Shown here: positions 1 to 6,578 of the stretch, piece after piece
Position numbering within the stretch: the stretch's first letter is position 1
Layout: every line of letters starts with the position of its first letter
Source: Clostridium sp. CAG:575
GTDB taxonomy: Bacteria; Bacillota; Clostridia; TANB77; CAG-508
Length of the DNA stretch: 13,257 nt
Reading direction: 5' to 3'
NCBI GenBank assembly: GCA_000435535.1
Contig: FR884527.1
Coordinates: 11,578-24,834, forward strand
Program-made: the position numbers and the translations under genes
Notes under the pieces: generated by a model
Told to the model about the DNA's origin: nothing
The model's input: the letters and a program-made list of their open reading frames with translations, nothing else
Database searches by the model: none

Positions 1-117
1 TATAATGTAAATATTCTTTCAATAACAATTGCTATATTGATGTTTTTCTTAATTATCGCAACAATTTATTTAAGAAAAACAGAAGATTACTTATATAAAA
101 ATAGAACACAAAATTAA
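1..117 (+). CDS. C-terminal end of a membrane protein (5' truncated by the window)
   Basis: Frame 1 is open from the first base to a TAA at 115-117 and gives 38 residues. They start with a hydrophobic stretch of about 20 residues (ILSITIAILMFFLIIATIYL), followed by a charged tail ending KNRTQN, as expected for a last transmembrane helix with a short positively charged cytoplasmic tail. The acetyltransferase gene starts 24 bp downstream without an intervening terminator, so the two are probably co-transcribed. The family cannot be identified from this fragment. Confidence 0.6.
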   Translation, partial: YNVNILSITIAILMFFLIIATIYLRKTEDYLYKNRTQN

Positions 118-141
118 TTAAATAAAGGTAAGGAGAAAATT

Positions 142-579
142 ATGGAAGATAAAGTCGAGTTAATAAAAGAAAACAATGATTTTTTTAGAGACTGGATTAT
201 AGAAGAATGGAAACATCATAATACAGTTGATGAGGTATACCAATTAAGAATAATAAAACCAGAAGAATTAACTTTTCAAGAGAATGAAGAATACTATAAA
301 ATTATGTTTGATAATAAAATGGTTGGTTTCATAGGAATTAAAAATTATGAAAAAGAGTTATATTTATATAGATTTTTTATCGAAGAAACAAGCAGAAATA
401 AAGGAATTGGGACAATTGCTTTAAATAAAATAATTGATATGGCAAGAAAGCAGAATAAAGATATGACATTAGAAGTAATGGGAGAGAATATAGCGAGAGA
501 TTTATATGAAAGATTAGGTTTTAAAACACATTATAGAAGGATGGTTTTAAAAATAAATGATGATATTTATGAAAATTAA
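142..579 (+). CDS. GNAT-family N-acetyltransferase
   Basis: The 145-residue protein has the usual length of a single GNAT domain, which transfers an acetyl group from acetyl-CoA to an amine. The acetyl-CoA pyrophosphate-binding motif A is visible as RNKGIG at residues 85-90, following the beta-strand LYLYRFFIEE. Motif B follows as LEVMGENIARDLYERLGFK (110-128), including the characteristic N-x-x-A-x-x-L-Y-E-R-L-G-F pattern. The acceptor cannot be predicted; relatives act on small molecules, antibiotics or protein N-termini. The start at 142 is supported by AAGGAG just upstream (about 130-135). The gene lies directly after a membrane-protein tail and before a separately promoted unit. Confidence 0.88.
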   Translation: MEDKVELIKENNDFFRDWIIEEWKHHNTVDEVYQLRIIKPEELTFQENEEYYKIMFDNKMVGFIGIKNYEKELYLYRFFIEETSRNKGIGTIALNKIIDMARKQNKDMTLEVMGENIARDLYERLGFKTHYRRMVLKINDDIYEN

Positions 580-639
580 ACTAGTAACTTACAAGAAAAT
601 TTTAAAGAGTTAATATTAGAATAAAAAATTCACATAAAG

Positions 640-668
640 TTGATAATAACTAAAATATATGCTATAAT
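640..668 (+). promoter_or_regulatory. Strong sigma-A-type promoter for the coiled-coil gene unit
   Basis: The -35 TTGATA (640-645) and perfect -10 TATAAT (663-668) are separated by 17 bp. The predicted transcription start is near 674-676 and falls on the palindrome AAGTAACTT at 673-681, a possible operator. The transcript would carry the micro-ORF at 722 and the 288-residue gene at 783. Confidence 0.72.
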
Positions 669-721
669 AAACAAGTAACTTTATTAATCGGAATTGGTTG
701 TAACCAAGAAAGGAAAAATTG

Positions 722-790
722 ATGGCAAGAAAACGATGTTGTACAAGAGTATTACCAAAAGAAAATATGGAGGATCATAATTATGAGTAG
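722..790 (+). CDS. 22-residue micro-ORF overlapping the start of the coiled-coil gene
   Basis: ATG at 722 is preceded by AAGGA (710-714) at good spacing and opens a short frame, MARKRCCTRVLPKENMEDHNYE, ending TAG at 788-790. It overlaps the next gene's ATG (783) by 8 bases in another frame, the arrangement of translational coupling. The peptide is basic and Cys-rich at its N-terminus and acidic at its C-terminus. It could be a leader peptide that controls ribosome access to the downstream SD (GGAGG 769-773), which lies inside the micro-ORF, or the degraded start of a larger gene. Expression is not shown by the sequence. Confidence 0.4.
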   Translation: MARKRCCTRVLPKENMEDHNYE

Positions 791-1649
791 TCTAAAAGAT
801 ATAACAGGTAAGAAATTCGAAATTGAGTTAAAACATGGAGCAACTTTAGAAGACTTTTTAGAAGAATATGATTGTACGCGGGAAGAGTTTATAGCATATT
901 TAGAAAAAAACTTTAGAGAAAAGGCAAAAAATTCTATGTTACGCTATATGAATAAAAATTCAAAAAAGCCTAAACAATTTTCAGGGAAATCTTCCAAATC
1001 TACATCAAAAGGTAACATAGTCATAAAACATATAGAAGAAAAGCCTACAATAAAAAAAGAAAAAACAACTAACAATTGCGCAGAAAATCAAATAGAGCCA
1101 ACGTTAGAAGAATTAAAAGAAAAAGAAAGATATATTTCTTCAGAAGTTCATAAACAGAATGAATTTTGTAAAGAATTAGAACTGATGAAAAAAGGCTTTT
1201 TGGACAACTTAGAAGAAACAAATAAAACATTATTGGAGACAAGAAAAAGAATTGGAAAAATTCAAAAGGATATTAAAAATACTTCTGGACAGATAGATGA
1301 AGTAAAAAAAGAAATAACCTCTAAGAAAAAAATCCTAAAAGAAATAAAGCAAAAAATTAAAACTCTCCAAAAAGTTTCACTATTTGTCTATATGAATGGG
1401 GATATTGAGGCTGAAAATTTTGATATTCCTGAAAAAGAACAAACAGGTTGTGACAAATATTTTGATGATTTGCTAAAAAATGAAGTAGTTGAAGAACTTT
1501 CTATAAAACAAATAAGACAGTTGGCTAAATTGTTGGTTTTATTAGAATTACTCAAAGAGAAAGAACTAATATGGGATATAACTTTTGAGTCAAAAGTTCA
1601 ACAAGATGTTTTTGAAAAACTGCCATACTCAATTATAGAAAAAATGTAA
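783..1649 (+). CDS. Uncharacterised coiled-coil protein
   Basis: I do not recognise this 288-residue protein. Residues 1-60 form a charged, predominantly helical N-terminal region (for example LEDFLEEYDCTREEFIAYLE), followed by a Ser/Lys-rich linker at 60-95. Residues 105-198 are a long Glu/Lys-rich coiled coil with no proline breaks. A compact C-terminal part (199-288) contains SLFVYMNGDIEAENFDIPE and a leucine-rich helical stretch (IRQLAKLLVLLELLKEKELIW). There is no signal peptide or transmembrane segment, so it is probably cytoplasmic. The start at 783 has GGAGG at 769-773. Strong promoter, micro-ORF and downstream terminator make it a self-contained unit. Codons such as CGC and CGG, rare elsewhere here, hint at acquisition. 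A structural or regulatory role of an accessory element is possible but unproven. Confidence 0.7.
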   Translation: MSSLKDITGKKFEIELKHGATLEDFLEEYDCTREEFIAYLEKNFREKAKNSMLRYMNKNSKKPKQFSGKSSKSTSKGNIVIKHIEEKPTIKKEKTTNNCAENQIEPTLEELKEKERYISSEVHKQNEFCKELELMKKGFLDNLEETNKTLLETRKRIGKIQKDIKNTSGQIDEVKKEITSKKKILKEIKQKIKTLQKVSLFVYMNGDIEAENFDIPEKEQTGCDKYFDDLLKNEVVEELSIKQIRQLAKLLVLLELLKEKELIWDITFESKVQQDVFEKLPYSIIEKM

Positions 1650-1673
1650 AAAACATTATCTATAATAAAAAAG

Positions 1674-1711
1674 AAAGACTATAAAGATGAAGTTTATCTT
1701 TATAGTCTTTT
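1674..1711 (+). terminator. Long perfect hairpin terminator after the coiled-coil gene
   Basis: A 15-bp perfect stem (1674-1688 with 1696-1710) encloses a 7-nt loop 24 bp after the stop at 1649. The downstream T-run is short (TTTT then GAACGTTTT), but the bottom of the stem is AAAG/CTTT, so the hairpin may terminate in both directions. It separates this unit from the ABC exporter operon. Confidence 0.7.
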
Positions 1712-1767
1712 GAACGTTTTACAAATCAAAAATGAAAAATGACAAAATTTATAGTTAAAAAATAAAA

Positions 1768-1788
1768 AAAGTCACTTAAAAGTCACTT
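1768..1788. promoter_or_regulatory. Tandem palindrome AAAGTCACTT, possible operator for the ABC exporter
   Basis: Two exact 10-nt copies of AAAGTCACTT (1768-1777 and 1779-1788) are spaced 11 bp apart, about one helical turn. Each contains the palindrome AAGT-C-ACTT. A -10-like TATACT (1797-1802) follows immediately, without a convincing -35, which would suit an activator-dependent promoter. A related AAGTAACTT lies at 673-681. Binding by a regulator is an inference. Confidence 0.35.
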
Positions 1789-1840
1789 TCAAAAATTATA
1801 CTATATAACAGAAAAACATCTATCTTAAATTGATAGAAAT

Positions 1841-1874
1841 GTCCCACAAGAATTGTTCCTTTGGGATATGGGAC
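1841..1874 (+). repeat. GTCCCA/TGGGAC hairpin in the ABC exporter leader, REP-like
   Basis: GTCCCA (1841-1846) can pair with TGGGAC (1869-1874), or TCCCA (1842-1846) with TGGGA (1862-1866) plus AAG/CTT; the two pairings exclude each other. On the complementary strand the sequence reads GGAACAATT then GGGAC, the same words as in the arms of the element inside addA. It ends 5 bp before the ribosome binding site AGGAGG (1880-1885), so it may be a small dispersed repeat that now shapes the operon leader. Confidence 0.45.
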
Positions 1875-1890
1875 AAAAAAGGAGGATTTT

Positions 1891-2574
1891 ATGGAAATAT
1901 TAAGGGTAGAAAACTTAACTAAAGTATATGGAAAAGGAGAAAACAAAGTAAATGCTGTTGATGGAATTTCATTTTCTGTAGAAAAAGGAGAATTTGTAAG
2001 TATAATTGGAGCGAGTGGAAGTGGAAAATCTACTTTATTGCATTTAATAGGTGGTGTAGATAGACCAACATCAGGAAAAGTATTTATTGATGGTAAAGAT
2101 ATTTATTCATTAAATGATGATAATTTAGCAATTTTTAGAAGAAGACAAGTAGGACTAATTTATCAATTTTATAATTTGATACCAGTTTTAAATGTTAAAG
2201 AAAATATAACATTACCATGTAAATTAGATGGTAGAGAGGTTGGAGAAAAAAGGTTAGATGACTTATTAAAAACTTTAGGACTTGATAAGAGAAAATACAA
2301 TTTGCCAAACCAATTATCAGGAGGGCAACAACAAAGGGTTTCTATTGGTAGAGCAATAATAAATGAACCAGCATTGATGCTTGCAGATGAACCAACGGGA
2401 AACTTAGACTCTAAAGCAAGTGAAGAGATAATTTCATTATTAAAACTTTCAAATAAAAAATATAACCAAACAGTTATAGTAATAACACATGATGAAAAAA
2501 TAGCACTTGAAGCAGATAGAATTATAACAATAGATGATGGAAAAATAGTAAAAGATGAAAGGACAGGAAAATAA
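1891..2574 (+). CDS. ABC transporter ATP-binding protein, SalX/MacB-LolD type
   Basis: This 227-residue protein is a complete ABC ATPase that powers the permease encoded next to it. Visible motifs are Walker A GASGSGKST (40-48), Q-loop YQFYNLIP (91-98), signature LSGGQQQR (142-149), Walker B LMLADE (162-167), D-loop NLDS (171-174) and switch His200 in TVIVITHD. The family drives mechanotransmission-type exporters (MacB, LolCDE, BceAB), commonly exporting or detaching antimicrobial peptides or lipoproteins. The start at 1891 is chosen over an in-frame TTG at 1861 because AGGAGG (1880-1885) sits 5 bp before it and the protein then begins MEILRVENLTKVY, as family members do. Its TAA shares one base with the permease ATG (2574), implying translational coupling. 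Confidence 0.95.
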   Translation: MEILRVENLTKVYGKGENKVNAVDGISFSVEKGEFVSIIGASGSGKSTLLHLIGGVDRPTSGKVFIDGKDIYSLNDDNLAIFRRRQVGLIYQFYNLIPVLNVKENITLPCKLDGREVGEKRLDDLLKTLGLDKRKYNLPNQLSGGQQQRVSIGRAIINEPALMLADEPTGNLDSKASEEIISLLKLSNKKYNQTVIVITHDEKIALEADRIITIDDGKIVKDERTGK

Positions 2575-5276
2575 TGAAAGTTTTAAATGAATTAAGTATA
2601 AAAGATTTAAAGCTGAACAGAAAAAGGTCAATTGTAATAATTATAGGAATTATCTTGTCAACAGCTTTAATTTGTGGAGTTGCAGGCCTTGTATCAAGTT
2701 TTCAACAAACACTTGTAGAAACAGTCAAAAATAGCCATGGAAATTATCATGCAATTTTTTATGATGTTCCAAAAGAAGAATTAAAATATATAGAAAACAA
2801 TAGAAATGTAGAAAATTATTATTTGTCAGAAGATTTAGGTGTTAGCTATCTTCCTAAAATCGAATTAGCAACAAAAAAGGTAACAGAACCATATATAAAT
2901 GTAATCGCAATGGATAATAAGTTTTTAGATAATATGGCAATCAAAATTCATGAAGGAAGATTGCCAGAAAATGATACAGAAATAGCAGTGTCTGTAAGGA
3001 TAAACGATAAATATAAGTTGAATTATAAAGTTGGAGATACAATTACTTTAAACTTAGGAGAAAGACAACTTTCAACTGGAGAAAAATTAACAAAAATTAA
3101 ACCATATCTTACAGGAGAAGAGGATAATGGAGAAATATTAAAGGAAGAGTTAGTAAATACAACAGAAAGAACATATAAAATAGTAGGAATTATAGAAAGA
3201 CCATCATATGCAATAGAATCATATGAATCACCATGGTTTACAGCTATAACAAAAATGGAAAAAGTGGAAAAAAAGGCTAATATCGCAGTTTTATATACAA
3301 ACCTACAAAATTATATAAAAAACACAGAAGAAATAAACAAAATGGTTAAGGCAACAGAAAAAGAAAAACAAAATGAAAATAATACTTATAGTTTTGGGGG
3401 ATTAAAAGACAAATATTCAAGTTATAAATATGAACTTTGTATAAATGAGGATTTACTAAGATTTGAAGGCGTAAATTTAAGCGAAAGTACATTAACAATG
3501 ATTTATGGTTTGGCAGGTTTTATAATGGCAATTGTTTTAGTATCAAGTGTTTTTGTAATTAGAAATGGATTTGCAATATCAATTACAGAAAGATTAAAAC
3601 AATATGGAATGCTTTCAAGTATTGGAGCAACTAAAAAACAAATTAAGAAAAGTGTATATTTTGAAGGATTTATTTTAGGACTAATAGGAATACCTTTAGG
3701 AATTTTTGCAGGAATATTTGCAATTTACGTGTTGGTAAATTTAGTTAATTTTATACTAAAAGACTATATATCAAATAGTACTTTATTAGTGTATAGTATG
3801 TCTTGGGTAGCAGTTTCAATAAGCATCCTAGTATCAACAGTAACAATATGGCTTTCATGCAAAAGCTCTGCAAGAAGGGCATCAAAAATAACACCAATTG
3901 AAGCTATAAGAAGTTCAAATGACATAAAATTAGAAGCTAAAAAAATAAAATGTCCAAAAATTATTACAAAAATATTTAAAACAGGTGGAGAAATTGCATA
4001 TAAAAATCTAAAAAGAAGCAAGAAAAAATACAGAACAACAGTAGTATCAATAATAGTGAGTGTTGTAATATTTATTGCAATATCAAGTTTTATAGAATAT
4101 GGATTCAAAATGTCAGGGGCTTATTATACAGAATTGAACTATAATTATGCAATATATTCACGTTCAACTGTATCATCAAAAGATAAAGAAGAATTTGCAA
4201 AAGTAGAAGCACGAGAAAAAGAAATGTTTAATGAAATATCAAAATTTGATACAGTGGATGATTATTCAATTAATAAATCTGCAACATTTAAAATAAAAAT
4301 TGATGATCAATATAAAGAAAAATTGACAGAGTATGGTAAAAAAGTTAGAGAAACTACAGGCAGTTATGAAATGGATGAAGAAGGAAATAAAAAAGAACTG
4401 GATTTTGTTACAATTATTTCATTAAGCCAAAATCAGTATGAAAAATATGTGAAGAAAATAGGTGGAACTTACGAAAACTATAAAGATGGAGCAATTTTGA
4501 TAGACAACAGTATAAACTATGATAGTAATGGAAAAAGAGTACAAGGTAGTAAATATACATGGAAAAAAGGAGATATAATACATGGTCAAGTAGGAAATAA
4601 AGATTATGATGTCAAGATTGTTGCAAGAACAGAAGAAAGACCAATGGGAGTAGAAAGTTTATATAGTACAAATGCTTATTTTATAGTAAGTGAAGAATTT
4701 ATAAATGGATTAGAAGAACACAGTCTACCTGGAATGTATATTCAATCTAAAAAAGTAGATAAATTAGACGAACAAGTTGAAAACTATATGAAAGAAAATA
4801 ATATAACAGAAAATACTTTTTGGATAAACAATATAAATGAAGCTGTAAAAGAACAAAATGCAGTAATACTTGTAATATCAATATTCTTATATGGATTTAT
4901 AACAGTTATTACATTAATAGGAATAACAAATATCTTTAATACAATAACAACAAATATGAATTTAAGAAAAAAAGAATTTGCAATGTTAAAATCAATAGGA
5001 ATGACTAAAAAAGAATTCAATAGAATGATTAGGTTAGAAAGCATTTTCTATGGAGTTAAATCATTAGTAATTGGAATACCAATAGGAATATTACTATCAT
5101 ATGGAATATATAACATATTCAAAGACAATATGGAAATGGAATATGTCTTACCAATAAAAGCAATTGTTATGGCAATAGTATTTGTAGCAATAGTAATAGG
5201 AATTATAATGAAATACTCAATGAACAAAATCAACAAACAAAATATAATAGAAACAATCAGAAATGATAATATTTAA
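2574..5276 (+). CDS. FtsX/MacB-type ABC transporter permease, two FtsX domains
   Basis: The 900-residue membrane protein is the partner of the preceding ATPase. Hydrophobic segments lie at about 18-40, 308-330, 364-395, 404-428, 488-508, 763-788, 826-849 and 862-880, giving eight helices in two FtsX-like halves. Each half carries the family signature at the cytoplasmic coupling region: ERLKQYGMLSSIGATKKQ (339-356) and RKKEFAMLKSIGMTKKE (798-814). Large extracytoplasmic domains fill residues about 41-305 and 510-760, the parts that bind substrate in such exporters. Size and layout fit Bacillota exporters for antimicrobial peptides or surface lipoproteins, but no two-component system is adjacent, so BceAB-type regulation is not supported. 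The substrate is unknown. No independent promoter is seen; translation likely couples to the ATPase. Confidence 0.92.
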   Translation: MKVLNELSIKDLKLNRKRSIVIIIGIILSTALICGVAGLVSSFQQTLVETVKNSHGNYHAIFYDVPKEELKYIENNRNVENYYLSEDLGVSYLPKIELATKKVTEPYINVIAMDNKFLDNMAIKIHEGRLPENDTEIAVSVRINDKYKLNYKVGDTITLNLGERQLSTGEKLTKIKPYLTGEEDNGEILKEELVNTTERTYKIVGIIERPSYAIESYESPWFTAITKMEKVEKKANIAVLYTNLQNYIKNTEEINKMVKATEKEKQNENNTYSFGGLKDKYSSYKYELCINEDLLRFEGVNLSESTLTMIYGLAGFIMAIVLVSSVFVIRNGFAISITERLKQYGMLSSIGATKKQIKKSVYFEGFILGLIGIPLGIFAGIFAIYVLVNLVNFILKDYISNSTLLVYSMSWVAVSISILVSTVTIWLSCKSSARRASKITPIEAIRSSNDIKLEAKKIKCPKIITKIFKTGGEIAYKNLKRSKKKYRTTVVSIIVSVVIFIAISSFIEYGFKMSGAYYTELNYNYAIYSRSTVSSKDKEEFAKVEAREKEMFNEISKFDTVDDYSINKSATFKIKIDDQYKEKLTEYGKKVRETTGSYEMDEEGNKKELDFVTIISLSQNQYEKYVKKIGGTYENYKDGAILIDNSINYDSNGKRVQGSKYTWKKGDIIHGQVGNKDYDVKIVARTEERPMGVESLYSTNAYFIVSEEFINGLEEHSLPGMYIQSKKVDKLDEQVENYMKENNITENTFWINNINEAVKEQNAVILVISIFLYGFITVITLIGITNIFNTITTNMNLRKKEFAMLKSIGMTKKEFNRMIRLESIFYGVKSLVIGIPIGILLSYGIYNIFKDNMEMEYVLPIKAIVMAIVFVAIVIGIIMKYSMNKINKQNIIETIRNDNI

Positions 5277-5297
5277 GAAGGAAAAGTGGGGGAAAGA

Positions 5298-5344
5298 GGG
5301 ACGTTCCTTCTTTTTCCCTTTTTAGAGGGAAAAAGGGACAGTCC
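5298..5344. repeat. GGGAC-type palindromic repeat after the exporter operon
   Basis: The core hairpin is CTTTTTCCCT (5310-5319) with AGGGAAAAAG (5326-5335), a 10-bp perfect stem with a 6-nt loop. It is bracketed by GGGACGTTCC (5298-5307) and GGGACAGTCC (5335-5344), whose GGAC and GTCC ends can also pair. It begins 21 bp after the permease stop. The shape and the GGGAC words fit REP-like repeats dispersed in clostridial genomes; it may also act as a processing or termination structure. The rest of the 223-bp gap before the next start holds nothing else I recognise. Confidence 0.55.
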
Positions 5345-5499
5345 TTATAATGACGTATGTACAATATAGAAAATATAAACGAAAAAATAAAATTGACATA
5401 TATACAACTTTAATATATTATATGCACATAAGAGAAAATCTTAATATGAATTATAAAATAAATCTAAAAGTAAAAATAAAAACTACAAAGGAGAAAATC

Positions 5500-5847
5500 A
5501 TGTATTATACATATATGTTAAGATGTGCAGATAATTCAATTTATACAGGAATGACAAATGATCTAGAAAAAAGATTTAATGAACATGTAACAAAAGGAAA
5601 AAATGGTGCTAAATATACAAAATCTCATGATGTAATTAGATTAGAAATAGCGTGGAAAAGTAAAGAAAAATCATTAGCTTGTAAATTGGAATATCAAATA
5701 AAAAATCTTACAAAACAACAAAAGGAAAATTTAATAAAAGGAGAAAAATTAAATAAATATTTAAAGGGGAGAGTTGATTGCAGAAGGTATAGAAGAATAA
5801 ATGTCGCAGATGTATTACTGGACTGTAACAATATAATATATAAATAG
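5500..5847 (+). CDS. GIY-YIG endonuclease-like protein (UPF0213/YhbQ type)
   Basis: The 115-residue protein contains a single GIY-YIG domain, a fold that cleaves DNA with one metal ion. The bipartite motif is seen as YTY (3-5) and YTG (15-17), followed by the conserved Arg25 in DLEKRFNEH and the metal-ligand Glu64 in LACKLEYQIKNLTKQQKENLI. The spacing is that of the small UPF0213 group, whose physiological substrate is uncertain. The frame is open upstream to 5350, but ATG 5500 is chosen because AAAGGAG (5487-5493) sits 6 bp before it and the domain begins at residue 2, as in homologues. Residues from about 91 (RVDCRRYRRINVADVLLDC...) extend beyond the usual domain and I cannot assign them. 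Confidence 0.85.
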   Translation: MYYTYMLRCADNSIYTGMTNDLEKRFNEHVTKGKNGAKYTKSHDVIRLEIAWKSKEKSLACKLEYQIKNLTKQQKENLIKGEKLNKYLKGRVDCRRYRRINVADVLLDCNNIIYK

Positions 5848-5861
5848 AGGCAAATTTTAAG

Positions 5862-5890
5862 TTAACATTTACATAACTATAGTATATAAT
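5862..5890 (+). promoter_or_regulatory. Strong sigma-A-type promoter for the 114-residue gene
   Basis: TTAACA (5862-5867) and a perfect TATAAT (5885-5890) are separated by 17 bp. Downstream in the leader is AAGTAACTATTAAT (5904-5917), nearly identical to a block after the promoter at 640-668. Confidence 0.7.
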
Positions 5891-5946
5891 GCTTTTATAA
5901 AATAAGTAACTATTAATATGCTTTTAAAATTTTGGAGGTATAGCAC

Positions 5947-6291
5947 ATGAACAAAAATATCTTAATAGTTGAAGGAAACAATGAAACACTTGTGGAGCGG
6001 GAAGAACTTATAGGAGCTTTTTTGAAGGAAATAGCACTGAATGAGGTAGTATTCAACAATTCAATTGATTATATGTTATATATTTTACCCAAATATGCAG
6101 ATGTGTTATTGAATGTTGAAAAAATTCAATCAATTCAGATTTTTAACGATGGAGTAATCCGACTTTTTTTGATTCCAGAAGGGCATCATGAGCCTAAAAA
6201 ATCAATTTTTATAAAGGATCGTGATGCAGCAGAAACATTAAGAGTATTAGAAAAAATAATTAATTCAGAAAATATTACTAAATCCATCTAA
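5947..6291 (+). CDS. Uncharacterised 114-residue protein
   Basis: I do not recognise this protein. It has no signal peptide or membrane segment and seems to be a small soluble alpha/beta protein: beta-like MNKNILIVEG, a helix at about 17-32, IQIFNDGVIRLFLIPEG (63-79) as a beta-hairpin, then SIFIKDRDAAETLRVLEKII (86-105) as strand plus helix. GGAGG (5934-5938) lies 8 bp before the ATG. It is a monocistronic unit with its own strong promoter and two downstream hairpins, the same layout as the coiled-coil gene at 783, with which it shares a leader block and somewhat less AT-biased codons (CGG, CGT, CGA) than the flanking genes. This suggests an acquired or separately regulated gene; no function can be assigned. 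Confidence 0.7.
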   Translation: MNKNILIVEGNNETLVEREELIGAFLKEIALNEVVFNNSIDYMLYILPKYADVLLNVEKIQSIQIFNDGVIRLFLIPEGHHEPKKSIFIKDRDAAETLRVLEKIINSENITKSI

Positions 6292-6300
6292 AGAATTTGT

Positions 6301-6333
6301 AGATAGCCTATTAAAAAGTTGAACAGGCTATTT
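6301..6333 (+). terminator. Hairpin just after the 114-residue gene
   Basis: AGATAGCCT (6301-6309) pairs with AGGCTATTT (6325-6333), including one G-U pair, 9 bp after the stop codon. There is only a weak T-run downstream, so it may be a 3'-end stabiliser or partial terminator. Confidence 0.45.
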
Positions 6334-6397
6334 GAAAATTTATGTATAAGAGAAGAATTAAAAGAAAAAGAGAAAAATTTTGAATTTTAAATCACAA

Positions 6398-6446
6398 CAA
6401 TAAAAGAAGGTGAAAAAACTAAATAGTTTATTACCTTCTTTTATTG
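6398..6446. terminator. Long 14-bp-stem hairpin, likely bidirectional terminator
   Basis: A perfect 14-bp stem (6398-6411 with 6433-6446) encloses a loop containing a smaller AAACT/AGTTT helix. The stem is A-rich on the left and T-rich on the right (CTTCTTTTATT), consistent with termination of the preceding gene's transcript and separation from addA. Confidence 0.65.
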
Positions 6447-6578
6447 CATTAAATAAGTGAATTTGGTAAAATAAAGACATATAAAATAATATAATTTGCC
6501 CCAAATGGATAAAAATATTCATTCAAAAATTTCTATGATTGATACTATTGGATACACAGGTGGCAAAAGGAGGAAAAA

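Noticed and set aside
722..790. Calling the micro-ORF a DUF134 gene
   Set aside because: Only about 15 N-terminal residues show a loose likeness and no further DUF134 sequence follows in any frame.
1861..1890. TTG start that would extend the ABC ATPase by 10 residues
   Set aside because: No ribosome binding site precedes it, and a perfect AGGAGG lies 5 bp before ATG 1891, where the conserved domain begins.
3764..4108. Antisense frames within the permease, addA and tcdA (for example this 114-codon one)
   Set aside because: Long antisense frames are expected opposite A-rich coding sequence; they are hydrophobic, lack RBSs and match no family.
5350..5499. Upstream in-frame extension of the GIY-YIG protein by 50 residues
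   Set aside because: AAAGGAG before ATG 5500 and the position of the first YTY motif at residue 3 support the shorter form; the extension is basic low-complexity sequence.
6463..6495. Promoter for addA with TTGGTA and TATAAT (6490-6495)
   Set aside because: The -10 is perfect but the only -35-like hexamer is 21 bp away, too far; in this AT-rich stretch TATAAT alone is weak evidence.
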